Assembly (NCBI GenBank): GCA_001795535.1
Contig: MGPK01000030.1
Coordinates: forward strand, 1 to 43,107
DNA length: 43,107 nt
Direction: 5' to 3'
Origin: Deltaproteobacteria bacterium GWA2_54_12
Lineage (GTDB): Bacteria; Desulfobacterota; GWC2-55-46
Shown: in pieces, positions 15,912-24,021 of the stretch
How the letters are laid out: each line of letters opens with the position of its first letter
Numbering within the stretch: position 1 is the stretch's first letter
Notes under the pieces: generated by a model
Database searches by the model: none
What the model saw: only the letters and a program-made list of their open reading frames with translations
Told to the model about the DNA's origin: nothing
Translations under genes and position numbers: made by a program

Positions 15912-16310
15912 TTTTCTCCCCGGCTAATCTCGCCCTTTCTGACTGGTATATCTCAAAGGCCTCCACGGCCCAGCAGGGTTGGTCTGCCAGGCCTCCGTCA
16001 AAGTAGAGCCGCCCTGAGCTTTCCATCATGAATACCGTCCTCATCATCCTGAAGCTCTCCTCGCTTATATAGCTGAGGGGGCATTCGTAGAGCCTCAGGT
16101 CCCCGAGGCTTATGACCTTCTCTGAGCCGCTTTCTTTGATCTCTTCATTTATCTCAGGGTCATAGGACGCGACAGCCCTGGCTGCCTCGGAGAGCCCTTT
16201 GAAGTTGGAGCAGTTACGCTCCTTCTTATCTGATTCAGTGCAGTTCGAACAATTAAACGGGCTCCCGCTGCCCCTCAGCGCCCAGCGGAAGCCCGCTGTC
16301 AGTTTTTTCT
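15904..16310 (-). CDS. Tail assembly chaperone, -1 frameshift extension (T part of GT)
   Basis: This frame is open for 132 codons after the slippery site to a TGA at 15904 and has no ATG, GTG or TTG near its beginning, so it can only be reached by ribosomal frameshifting from the upstream gene. The fusion would have 256 residues. The extension has Cys clusters (FNCSNCTESDKKERNCSN, then YECPLSYIS) and ends RARLAGEKNG, overlapping the tape measure start by 8 nt. The layout equals lambda G-GT, whose T domain binds the tape measure and recruits tail tube subunits. Confidence 0.88.
16258..16308 (-). promoter_or_regulatory. Programmed -1 ribosomal frameshift signal
   Basis: On the minus strand the heptamer A AAA AAC (16308-16302) is in the zero frame as AGA AAA AAC, directly followed by the TGA stop (16301-16299). 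After a 6-nt spacer a 13-bp stem forms between 16295-16283 and 16270-16258 (CGGGCTTCCGCTG with CAGCGGGAGCCCG, one T-G pair) with a 12-nt loop. All three canonical elements are present. A competing shorter 6-bp hairpin (16283-16298) shares the 5' arm. Confidence 0.9.
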
Positions 16311-16673
16311 CTGTCCGTCCGTGAGGCGTGAGGCGGATTCCATCGCCCTTATGACCTCGAGCACCAGGTCGGTATCCGCGGTATCGAAGAACTCGCCAGG
16401 GCTCGTGACCTTCATGGAGCCTACAAAATAGCCGCTTATGTTCTCAACATTTTCGACAAACTGCTTTCGCTGGACGTGCTGGGTAAGCTCGGCCACCTTC
16501 ACGGAATCGGCAACCCCTCTTGTCCTCGCGGCCAGAAGCCTCGAATATTCCTGGACCCTCGAGTACGGCACGAACCTGAGGCTCACGACGCACGGGTCAG
16601 AACTTTCCCTGTTCCCGCCGTACTCAGGTATGTAGTCCACTATGCTTTCCTTATCGAAGCTGACTATAGACAT
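16299..16673 (-). CDS. Tail assembly chaperone, zero-frame product (G-like)
   Basis: A 124-residue protein starting at ATG 16673 behind AGGAGG and ending LTDGQRKN. It has a beta-rich beginning (MSIVSFDKESIVDYIP) and a helical middle (VQEYSRLLAARTRGVADSVKV). It lies between the tail tube and tape measure genes, the standard place for the tail chaperone. Most ribosomes should stop here; a fraction shift to make the longer GT form. Confidence 0.85.
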   Translation of the reverse strand: MSIVSFDKESIVDYIPEYGGNRESSDPCVVSLRFVPYSRVQEYSRLLAARTRGVADSVKVAELTQHVQRKQFVENVENISGYFVGSMKVTSPGEFFDTADTDLVLEVIRAMESASRLTDGQRKN

Positions 16674-16698
16674 CCGTCCTCCTGAATATCTTCTATTT

Positions 16699-17787
16699 TC
16701 AAACAGCAGGCACAGTATTAACGAGCATGACCCCTGCCATGTAGCCGGTCACCGCGTTGTAGAGCCCTTCATACTTGAGGGTTATCATCGGCTCCTTATC
16801 GAGCCTGTACTCAGGCTCGCCCCCGGTGCGCTGAAGCCTCGGGAGGTCGATAAAGAGCGCGTGGTTGGCCCCTGCGCCTGCCTGAGTGCCTGTGTCCCAG
16901 TGCAAAAACAGGTTCGACGATTCAGGTGAGGCAAGCCAGCTCCTGAACTCGGCTGCCGATGAAAAGCCACTCAAAGGGTCTTCCCAGTCGAGCGTCATCT
17001 CAGCCGTGACTTTATATTGGCCCATCCTCGTTTTGTCCGGGTAATCGACCCCGGAAAGCCGCATGGCGTCCTCAATGCCGTTCTCCATCTTGACGCTGAC
17101 CTTGTCAGGCTTTACCCTGGTAGCGCCTTCAAATGAAAAACCTGTGAAAGCAGGAGCAGTGCCAACCCTTGTTACAGGCCCGGTATATATATTCAAGGCC
17201 TTGTAATCGCACCGTAGCGGCTCGGCTGCGAACACAACGCCTCCGATCTCGTTTTCGGTGTCATCCCTCTTCTGGCCTGACAACTCAACTGAAAGCTTGA
17301 GCGCTGAGCCCGCGTCCTGCTCGAAGGCAATCGACTTGACCCTCCCGCCAGCGTAGGGCCAGTTTTTAACTGTCGTACCCTCGTTCAGGTTGAGGTTGAG
17401 GGTAAGCCCCTTGTTGCCGAGGTTCGCCTCTGAAAAAGGGTCTCCCACGGGCGACATCATGTGATAGTACTGGCCTGTGGCTCCATTCTGTCCTGAGTCA
17501 CACCTCCCGAAAAAGTGCTTCAGGACTGTGCCAACAAGCCCGGCTGACGAGCCTGCCTCAGTATAGAACGGGGTCTCGATGGAAGCGGTCCACCTCTGCC
17601 CCATGCGGACAACGGCCGTATCACCCTTTGCCGCCTCCTCACCCCTGAACTCTTTTCTCCTGCGGTCGTCAAATTCCATCTTCGGTATCGCAGGGTTTAA
17701 GAGCGGAACAAAACCGACGGTCCCTGATTCCTTTACTCCTCTGACCGCCTCTTCTCCAATCGCGAGATAGAGCCTGTTTGTCGACAT
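16699..17787 (-). CDS. Major tail tube protein
   Basis: A 362-residue protein, starting at ATG 17787 with GGGAGG 7 nt upstream (a TTG at 17790 is also in frame). Alternating short beta strands, GRVKSIAFEQDAGSALKLSV and GQYKVTAEMTLDWEDPL match the tail tube family, and the gene sits just before the tail chaperone. A long non-contractile tail is implied since no sheath gene is adjacent. The C-terminal segment (MITLKYEGLYNAVTGYMAG) is typical of tail tube subunits. Confidence 0.8.
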   Translation of the reverse strand: MSTNRLYLAIGEEAVRGVKESGTVGFVPLLNPAIPKMEFDDRRRKEFRGEEAAKGDTAVVRMGQRWTASIETPFYTEAGSSAGLVGTVLKHFFGRCDSGQNGATGQYYHMMSPVGDPFSEANLGNKGLTLNLNLNEGTTVKNWPYAGGRVKSIAFEQDAGSALKLSVELSGQKRDDTENEIGGVVFAAEPLRCDYKALNIYTGPVTRVGTAPAFTGFSFEGATRVKPDKVSVKMENGIEDAMRLSGVDYPDKTRMGQYKVTAEMTLDWEDPLSGFSSAAEFRSWLASPESSNLFLHWDTGTQAGAGANHALFIDLPRLQRTGGEPEYRLDKEPMITLKYEGLYNAVTGYMAGVMLVNTVPAV

Positions 17788-17805
17788 CAATCGTCCTCCC
17801 GGGAT

Positions 17806-18234
17806 TTACGATTCCCTGTATCTTACTTTTACATCCATCGATATCTTTGAAAACCCGCCATTGCCCTCGATGCTGAAGCCGGGTATCCTTACGCCGGTGA
17901 CAGGCTTTGCCGAGGCAAGCCCACCACTGTTGAGCGCTCCGTCAGTCATGGCCTCCCTTGCCTGGTGCGCCCACATCTGTTCATCAGTCAGGGCCGGGCA
18001 ATCAGGCTGCTCTGGCAAAATTATTTTTATTGTGAAGCTGGCCTCAGAGTAGCTGGGCCGCTCCCCGAAGGGGCTTTCAAAAGACTCTCCGTTGTAGGAG
18101 ACCTGGGCGAGAGGCATCAGCCCTGCCGGAAGCGAGCCACTTGAGTCGAGCGCTTTCCTGGTAACATTGAGCCCCTCATTTTTCAGGGCAGTTTCAATGT
18201 TCCCGGTTATGGCCGATATTGTTTCGTAGCCCAT
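17806..18234 (-). CDS. Putative tail terminator/neck protein (142 aa)
   Basis: A 142-residue alpha/beta protein beginning MGYETISAITGNIETALKNE, a helix typical of tail completion proteins, followed by beta strands (SYSEASFTIKIILPEQP) and ending FSKISMDVKVRYRES. It lies between a connector-like gene, with which it shares a TAATG stop-start, and the tail tube gene, where tail terminators are normally encoded. The assignment is from position and fold pattern. Confidence 0.6.
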   Translation of the reverse strand: MGYETISAITGNIETALKNEGLNVTRKALDSSGSLPAGLMPLAQVSYNGESFESPFGERPSYSEASFTIKIILPEQPDCPALTDEQMWAHQAREAMTDGALNSGGLASAKPVTGVRIPGFSIEGNGGFSKISMDVKVRYRES

Positions 18235-19118
18235 TATCGCCTGCCTGCTTTCAGGGAGCCAAAAGCCAGTTCACTTTCAGCACCGGTTATCGAGCCGTCC
18301 CCTGAATAATCGTATTTAAGCCTCAGGCCCGAATACGCCCGGACGGCCTTGCCTTCGTACTCTTTCCAAAGGTCCCACCATATCCCCTTGTTCTCGGAGG
18401 CAAGCCCCTTGCACGCCTCGGCGACCGACAGGAATATATGGGCCTCTCGCAAGTCCTGGGAATCGAGCACAAGGTGGGGCCTTTTACCAAGGCGCTTGAG
18501 TTCGTCTTCGAGCTTCTCGAAGGCCCTGTTAATCTCCCTTGAGAACGACCTGGTCAACACATACTTATCTCCTGCGGCGACCGCTGACGAAAAAGCCTCG
18601 ACTGTTAGCGTACCGGAAGACGCTTCAAAGTCCCTTATCTCCCTCGCCTCGCCCTTTGACGGGCAGGAGGCCACGCCCCCGGTAAAATATCCGTCTCCAT
18701 ACCTTTTCAGGCGGCTGTCGATGATTGTAGTCTCGCTGCCTCCCTCGGCTGTGCCGGAGACGCTCCAGCCCCTATCGCGGAGCTGCGGCAGCTCAGAGAA
18801 TATGTCGTCGTCGGTAATGACCTTGGCCAGACGCGAGCGCACGACATCATAGAACAGGACAGCGTAATGCGTCTTTGATGCAAGGCTGTACTCTACTTCA
18901 GCCTTGTAGTCGAGCCCGGGCACAGAGTTGTCTGGCGCGGAAAGCTCGAAAGAAAGAAGCCCATCAATGCCTATCGTCATCGCGGTCCTGGCTACCAGCA
19001 GCGCGCCGCCGGGCATGAATATTTTTATAAAAGCTGACTCAGGCACTACCTTCAGGTTGCTCTCGTATATGTATGTCCTGAAGGTATCAATCGTCTCGGC
19101 CAGGAATTGCTGTTTCAT
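18234..19118 (-). CDS. Head-tail region protein with C-terminal EF-hand-like loop (294 aa)
   Basis: The protein begins MKQQFLAETIDTFRTYIYES behind GGAGGAGA. Beta-rich N-terminal and helical C-terminal halves are seen, the latter with REINRAFEKLEDELKRLGK. Near the C-terminus DYSGDGSITGAE (about 270-281) fits a 12-residue EF-hand/dockerin loop, so calcium binding is possible. It has been placed among connector genes by position. No family is confidently recognised. Confidence 0.6.
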   Translation of the reverse strand: MKQQFLAETIDTFRTYIYESNLKVVPESAFIKIFMPGGALLVARTAMTIGIDGLLSFELSAPDNSVPGLDYKAEVEYSLASKTHYAVLFYDVVRSRLAKVITDDDIFSELPQLRDRGWSVSGTAEGGSETTIIDSRLKRYGDGYFTGGVASCPSKGEAREIRDFEASSGTLTVEAFSSAVAAGDKYVLTRSFSREINRAFEKLEDELKRLGKRPHLVLDSQDLREAHIFLSVAEACKGLASENKGIWWDLWKEYEGKAVRAYSGLRLKYDYSGDGSITGAESELAFGSLKAGRR

Positions 19119-19145
19119 CTTTCTCCTCCGGCTTTACAGGGCGGT

Positions 19146-19304
19146 CTACTTCCTGTTTTTCCTGTTGTCTGTCTCTTCAGCGGTCGCTCTAGCCTTTCGC
19201 TCGATCTCTCTCGCTTCGCCCTTATCCGGCAGCTTGCCGGTTCGCTTGAGCCGTTCGTCATGAATTCTTTTTATGAGCCGCTCTACGGCCTGTCTCTCTT
19301 TCAA
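19146..19304 (-). CDS. Small basic helical protein (52 aa), TTG start
   Basis: From TTG 19304 (GGGAG 6 nt upstream) to TAG 19146 the frame encodes 52 residues, MKERQAVERLIKRIHDERLK..., rich in Arg, Lys and Glu and almost all helical. It fills the 200-nt space between two cluster genes. The same frame is open for a further 93 nt upstream, inside the 3' end of the previous gene, with plausible protein sequence (NGDTVRVYYAGAAKVHVIRE) but no standard start codon. The true N-terminus is therefore uncertain. Confidence 0.5.
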   Translation of the reverse strand: MKERQAVERLIKRIHDERLKRTGKLPDKGEAREIERKARATAEETDNRKNRK

Positions 19305-19318
19305 TTCCCGCTCCCTGA

Positions 19319-19696
19319 TTACATGAACTTTTGCAGCTCCGGCGTAATATACTCGGACGGTATCGCCATTGGCTCCGGCAGGAAGGGCGCGTCAGGAAAG
19401 ACCACGCCCTGCTTCTGCAACCCCCTGTGCGATCTCAAACAGGCCTCCATGCGCCGAAGCAGGACGCTGTCCCATTTAAGCGGCACCCATTTATCTCGCC
19501 AGCACCTTATAGCCGCTTCCTTGAGGTCGGTTACCTTTACCGTCTGTATGGATGTTTTTTCATGACAACGCGTGAGCTGCCCGTTCCACATCCAGAACTC
19601 GCCTAAGTGTTCGCCCTGCCATGACACCGCCGCGAACCTGTTTGCGGCAAGAGGGGTAAATCCTTTTTTTAATAATGAGCCGATATCTATCGCCAT
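19319..19696 (-). CDS. Hypothetical head/connector protein (125 aa)
   Basis: A 125-residue protein starting MAIDIGSLLKKGFTPLAANR at ATG 19696. It contains FAAVSWQGEHLGEFWMW and WVPLKWDSVLLRRMEACLR. No family is recognised. It lies between the major capsid gene and the small basic ORF. There is no Shine-Dalgarno sequence: the start is preceded by CTAAAAAA and a 12-bp hairpin, which sets it apart from the other cluster genes. Confidence 0.65.
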   Translation of the reverse strand: MAIDIGSLLKKGFTPLAANRFAAVSWQGEHLGEFWMWNGQLTRCHEKTSIQTVKVTDLKEAAIRCWRDKWVPLKWDSVLLRRMEACLRSHRGLQKQGVVFPDAPFLPEPMAIPSEYITPELQKFM

Positions 19697-19706
19697 TTTT
19701 TTAGTT

Positions 19707-19740
19707 GCCGGGGAGGGGCCGCAAACAACCCCTCCCCGGC
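19707..19740 (-). other. Perfect 12-bp hairpin between capsid and connector genes
   Basis: GCCGGGGAGGGG (19707-19718) pairs exactly with CCCCTCCCCGGC (19729-19740) around a 10-nt loop. On the transcribed (minus) strand the stem is followed by AACTAAAAAAATGG, so it lacks the T run of a terminator; a T run (CCCTTTTTTA) lies on the plus-strand side. In the sense direction it could stabilise the capsid mRNA or limit translation of the following SD-less gene. Confidence 0.7.
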
Positions 19741-19748
19741 TCCCTTTT

Positions 19749-20612
19749 TTATTCGTGATTGGTTATTATCTTGACTCCGCCGCTCGCGGCAGCGTTCACG
19801 CAGCCATGTCCGTACACGGCAGTGACCACGATCTCGGTGGCACGCAGCGACGCGTCTCTCTGGAACTCGGTCTTTGCCCCGGTCTTTAGGACATAGGCAA
19901 GGCCGGACTGGTTGCCAAGAGGCATCATCACGCCCATTCTATCGGCGTCCACATTCACGGAGGCGCAGTTTGTGGACTGCACAATGTCTACCCCGTAAAG
20001 CGTGCCGAGAGAACCCAGGTCAGCTGCCGGGGTTGAGGGGCCGCCCCAGACAGCGCCGGTAGAAGCGGCTATCGCGCGCCTCAGGTTGCTCACCTGGTAA
20101 GGGTGAAGCACCGCCACGAACGGGCCCTTTCCGTTGCCGAGCTCGAGCGTATAGATGGCCGCGAGAAAATCGTCCTCGGTCATATCAACGCCCGAAGTCC
20201 CGACGGAATTAGTAAAGCTCGACGCGCTCGCCAGGAGGTCCGCGTCTATCTTGTTGGCCAGGGCCTTGCCAAGCTCGGCCGCGAAAGGCTCGAGCCCGCC
20301 CAGGCCAGCGCCGTTCAGGAGCATGTCCGTGACGGTGATCATTATTCCGGCCTCGTCGGCGGTCAGCAGAGTCGAGGCGGTGTTCACCGAAGTGTTGCTC
20401 ATGTCGGTGGCTTCTGTAAGGTCAGAGGCCGTAAGGAGCGGCCACTTCGGGAACTCGACGCTCAGCGTGGAATCCGAGCTTATGTCCGCCACCCTCACGA
20501 GCGGCGGGAGCACGGCCTCCGCGTACGCGGCGTCTATTACAAGTCTTGAGACTATTTCAGCGGCTATAAGCTCGCCTGCGGAACCTGCCGCGGTAGTAAC
20601 TTCATTTGCCAT
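19749..20612 (-). CDS. Major capsid protein, HK97 fold
   Basis: A 287-residue protein behind an AGGAGG site. It shows the HK97-type segments: an N-terminal helix (GELIAAEIVSRLVIDAAYAE), the E-loop/P-domain region (STLSVEFPKWPL), and the C-terminal domain with VLHPYQVSNLRRAIA, GTLYGVDIVQSTNC and MMPLGNQSGLAYVLKTGA. There is no long N-terminal delta domain, consistent with the separate scaffold gene upstream. Confidence 0.88.
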   Translation of the reverse strand: MANEVTTAAGSAGELIAAEIVSRLVIDAAYAEAVLPPLVRVADISSDSTLSVEFPKWPLLTASDLTEATDMSNTSVNTASTLLTADEAGIMITVTDMLLNGAGLGGLEPFAAELGKALANKIDADLLASASSFTNSVGTSGVDMTEDDFLAAIYTLELGNGKGPFVAVLHPYQVSNLRRAIAASTGAVWGGPSTPAADLGSLGTLYGVDIVQSTNCASVNVDADRMGVMMPLGNQSGLAYVLKTGAKTEFQRDASLRATEIVVTAVYGHGCVNAAASGGVKIITNHE

Positions 20613-20647
20613 ATTTCTTTATTCCTCCTGTCAATTGAGCCCGCTTC

Positions 20648-21292
20648 TCAAGCGGACTGGAACTTTCTTTTGCGGGCCTCCAGGAAGGGGTTCTTTACAT
20701 CCCTGAACCTGTAGTTCTGGCCCGCGGCACCCTGCACATCAACGCCTTCCCTCATGAGCCTGTCAAGCTCCTCTCTCGGCATGCTGCGCCAGGAGGCAGG
20801 GTCTGAAAGGTCGTACCTGGCCGGGGTAGAAGAGAACCTCGCGCCAAGCGACCCTGCGCCGGATGAGGCCGCCCCCCTCAGGTGATGGGGCCGTTCGCTC
20901 AGCCACGAGTCAACGAACTCTTCTATGCTCATGGGCTGTCCCGAATTGTTCACTCTCGCGGCCCCGGACTGGCCGATTACCTTCAAAGTACCGTCCTCGT
21001 CTGCCCTCACCCTGTGCTTCAGCAGTTCGGTCACTTCCTCCGCGTCAACTACGCTGTGGCGGGAAATCGCTCTCAGAAGGCTCGCGCTCTTTCTGTCTTC
21101 CCTGAGCCTTTCGACTTCGGCCTTGAGCTTATCAACATCCGCACCAGAACCAGACGCCCTCTGGGCCTTTGTGTACGCTTTCCTGTACGCTTCGTCTATA
21201 AGCTCCTGCACTCTGGCCTGCTGCTCCGGAAGAAAGCTCACCTTTCCCTCTTCCCTGAATGCGTCATTTCCCGTTTTAAGTTCGTCAACCAT
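20648..21292 (-). CDS. Capsid scaffolding-like protein (214 aa)
   Basis: A charged helical protein directly upstream of the major capsid gene. Residues about 45-70 form a likely coiled coil (DVDKLKAEVERLREDRKSAS). The C-terminal part is polar and Arg-rich (PREELDRLMREGVD, ENPFLEARKRKFQSA-type ending), where scaffolds bind capsid. AAGGAGG precedes ATG 21292. No protease motif is visible. Size, charge and position support a scaffold. Confidence 0.75.
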   Translation of the reverse strand: MVDELKTGNDAFREEGKVSFLPEQQARVQELIDEAYRKAYTKAQRASGSGADVDKLKAEVERLREDRKSASLLRAISRHSVVDAEEVTELLKHRVRADEDGTLKVIGQSGAARVNNSGQPMSIEEFVDSWLSERPHHLRGAASSGAGSLGARFSSTPARYDLSDPASWRSMPREELDRLMREGVDVQGAAGQNYRFRDVKNPFLEARKRKFQSA

Positions 21293-21371
21293 TTTAAAAA
21301 GTCCTCCTTTTAATTCCCCCTCATTCCCTTCGCGCCGCCGCCGGGGTAGCAGGCGGCAGGTTTAAGCCCTT

Positions 21372-22736
21372 TTAAAGCCGCCCCGCCGCGCTGCCTGCCT
21401 CTATCTCCTCGCCTATTCTCGCGAGGGTGGCGTCGTCAGTCTTGGGCAGCACCGCCCTCACTATGCGCCTTTGAAGCTCTTTATCGAAGGTAGCCGACGC
21501 TACGGCCGCGCCTCTTGCGCTGATGACGCTCTGCAAGTCCCTTTCAATGTCCCGTATCGAAAAATCGTCCGGGTAGTCTATCCTGCCGTCAAAGACCTTT
21601 CCTTCCCACTTGGCCCACAGTTCCAGGACCCTCTGCTCGGCCTGCTCGACATTGTCAGCCTTCTCGCTCAAGGTGGAGTAGAGTTGCTGGTACTCTAGCT
21701 CGAGGGCTACCCCTGATTTAGCCGACGAAGCCTCAGAAGCCTTAACCCCTCCGAGCTTGGCTATTCTGTATATCTCTTCTATGTCATGGCGCACCCACTC
21801 GCGTATCTCGGAGAGCGACGAATGCGGCGCTTCCAGCCAGAACGGCCTCGCGTTGGGTTCCGCCGGGTCGAATTGAAGGATGTTCCTCGGGCCTACCTCC
21901 CGCTCCTCTGAGCCGCCCCTTGAATATGGCACCGCCAGCATGGGGAAGGCCGTGTTCTCGATTATCTCCCTGGCGTCTGAACAGAGGTAATAGATGTTCC
22001 TGTTGATATCCGCTATGTCCTGGATGTCGGAGATGCCGACCATCCTGGTGCCTGAACGCTTGTTGTACAGGTTCACCATCGGGACTTCTCCGAGCCCGTG
22101 CCACCCGGCGTCGGCAAGCCTCACCTCTCCCGTGGAATTCACTATCTGCCAGAGCTCCCATCCGTCCCTGTTCCATACCCTGTAAGTATCCGGCGCTTCC
22201 CTTACCTTCACCGAATCGAGCACGACACGACCCGAATAGGGGAGCCTCGCGAAAGACCAGTCCAGGAGGTTTTCAGGGGTCACGAGAGAGACATACGGCC
22301 TTATGCCGTACTCTTCGGCCTCGGCCCTTGTAACCGGCAGCACCTGTGGCTTGTCCACGATGATGGATACCCTGCCGTAGACTGACGCGAACCTCTGCGC
22401 GTCCCGCATGAAATGCCTGAAGGTGTTCCCCTCGAGGTCGGCGTCCGTCAGGAAGTGGCCGAAGAGGTTGTCGCCCGCAAGTGAGCCGTGCTCCCTTACG
22501 GCATCCTTCCTGAAAAGGTGCGACACGAATATGTCGACCACAGGCCCGCAGTAGTTGTAGTAATAGCTCGTGGCCTTTCTGCGGGCGTAATTGGCCGTGC
22601 TCTCGAAGGGATGCTGCAGGAGGTAGTTGCCCTCCTTGTACGACTTCCCTCCGAAGTACGAGCGGATGTGGAACAGCCATTCGTCTCTTAAGCTGTCGTA
22701 TAGCGGGTGCGTGCTCTCGAGTTCCTCTCGGGTCAT
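21372..22736 (-). CDS. Portal protein
   Basis: A 454-residue protein at the usual portal position between large terminase and scaffold. Conserved portal features are YPLVTPENLLDW-like text here as SLVTPENLLDWSFARL, IQDIADINRNIYYLCSDARE (stem helix) and a C-terminal helical crown with AKSGVALELEYQQLYSTL and QRVLELWAKWEG. The DUF4055-type portal family is the best match recalled. GGAGG precedes ATG 22736. It follows terL by 16 nt. Confidence 0.82.
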   Translation of the reverse strand: MTREELESTHPLYDSLRDEWLFHIRSYFGGKSYKEGNYLLQHPFESTANYARRKATSYYYNYCGPVVDIFVSHLFRKDAVREHGSLAGDNLFGHFLTDADLEGNTFRHFMRDAQRFASVYGRVSIIVDKPQVLPVTRAEAEEYGIRPYVSLVTPENLLDWSFARLPYSGRVVLDSVKVREAPDTYRVWNRDGWELWQIVNSTGEVRLADAGWHGLGEVPMVNLYNKRSGTRMVGISDIQDIADINRNIYYLCSDAREIIENTAFPMLAVPYSRGGSEEREVGPRNILQFDPAEPNARPFWLEAPHSSLSEIREWVRHDIEEIYRIAKLGGVKASEASSAKSGVALELEYQQLYSTLSEKADNVEQAEQRVLELWAKWEGKVFDGRIDYPDDFSIRDIERDLQSVISARGAAVASATFDKELQRRIVRAVLPKTDDATLARIGEEIEAGSAAGRL

Positions 22737-22752
22737 CTGTCCTCCAGCTGTG

Positions 22753-24021
22753 TTATTTGTAGAAACGCCTTGCCGGGTCCGGCTTATCTATCCTCAACGG
22801 GAACTCTTGTTCCACGAAGTACCCCAGCGCGTCCGTCGCGTGAGTCCGCTCAATGTTTGACTTGTCGAGGCCAGTCCCGCCCGTGCACCATTCGATTGTC
22901 TCGAAATCCTTTTTCAAGTGGGCGCACCTGGGGTGGTGGAAAAGCCTCGCCTGGCCGTCAACATTTTCAAGCATGGCATTGACCGAGTTCACCCTGTCGC
23001 GCACAGCCGGGTTGGCCCTGCCGATCCTCTGATCGCGCAAGCCCAGCTCAAAGAGGATGGCGTAATCGCTCTTTCCGGCCGTTGACCTGTTCATCCCGGC
23101 GGCGTCTCCATAAACCGCTATCCCCTGTTTGTGAGATCCGTACTTCGAAAGCACCGTCTTGCCCATCTCCATCGTATTCGTGTCCTTCAAGGCTATCTCG
23201 TCCACGACCCGCACCTGGCCTCCGTCCGTCTGGACTATCTCCCAGACGCTGAGGCCCACATTGAAATCGCAGCAGACAAAGAGCTTGAGCCTGTCGTTCA
23301 CCTTGATGGAGCCGTCCTCGTGCCTTTTGGAATCGTAAGCGTAATACGCGCGCCCTGTAGACCCCTCGAAACTCGCCTCGAATTCCTGCCTGAAAGTCCT
23401 CGGGTCAAGCACCCTCTTCGCGGCTTCTATCTCACGCGCCGGAAGCACCGCCGAAGAGTTCCACTTGTACAGGCCCCAGTCCTCATCCATGCCAGCCCCG
23501 GCATAGTCAGCGAGGTCTTTATAGTGATTCAACCCCTCCGGCACGCCGACGAACCAGCACCAACCCGCCCTGTCCGCGAGCGCTGGCCTAATATTTTCGG
23601 TCCAGGCACTGGGCTTCATGTTCGCGTACTCGTCGAGCACGCCCCCGTCCCACGGCGTCCCCTCGATGCGCTCCGGCCTGTCCATGCCGAGCACCCATAA
23701 CTCGCTTCCGTACCGGGTCATTATGCAAAGGTCTGTCTCGTAGACTTTTTTTACCCACTTTTTGGGGACAAGGGCCTTAAGGTCGTTCCAGTAGACCCTT
23801 TTGGCCTGCTCCCTTGTGGGCGCGGCGGCGAAGTAGCGCGGATCGCTCCACTTCTTTTTTTCCGGAAGGCCTATTACAAGCCGCCTTTTGGAAATCTCCG
23901 TCTTGCCGCTCCTTCTTCCAGCAGGCACCACCGCGAACCTTTTTCCCTCAGTCCAGAGCCTCGTCTGCTCCGGATGGGGCAGTAACGCGACCCATCTCGG
24001 CGGCAATAAGGTCTGCTTCAT
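22753..24021 (-). CDS. Terminase large subunit (packaging motor)
   Basis: A 422-residue motor that packages DNA into proheads. Walker A is AGRRSGKT (34-41) and Walker B is GGVLDEYANM (Asp130-Glu131). The RNase H-fold nuclease has Asp252 in FVCCDFNVGLSVW, Asp306 in AVYGDAAGM and Asp398 in RTHATDALGYF. All catalytic acidic residues appear intact, so the packaging enzyme may be functional. The start lies 74 nt inside terS. AAGGGGGAGG is immediately upstream. Confidence 0.93.
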   Translation of the reverse strand: MKQTLLPPRWVALLPHPEQTRLWTEGKRFAVVPAGRRSGKTEISKRRLVIGLPEKKKWSDPRYFAAAPTREQAKRVYWNDLKALVPKKWVKKVYETDLCIMTRYGSELWVLGMDRPERIEGTPWDGGVLDEYANMKPSAWTENIRPALADRAGWCWFVGVPEGLNHYKDLADYAGAGMDEDWGLYKWNSSAVLPAREIEAAKRVLDPRTFRQEFEASFEGSTGRAYYAYDSKRHEDGSIKVNDRLKLFVCCDFNVGLSVWEIVQTDGGQVRVVDEIALKDTNTMEMGKTVLSKYGSHKQGIAVYGDAAGMNRSTAGKSDYAILFELGLRDQRIGRANPAVRDRVNSVNAMLENVDGQARLFHHPRCAHLKKDFETIEWCTGGTGLDKSNIERTHATDALGYFVEQEFPLRIDKPDPARRFYK

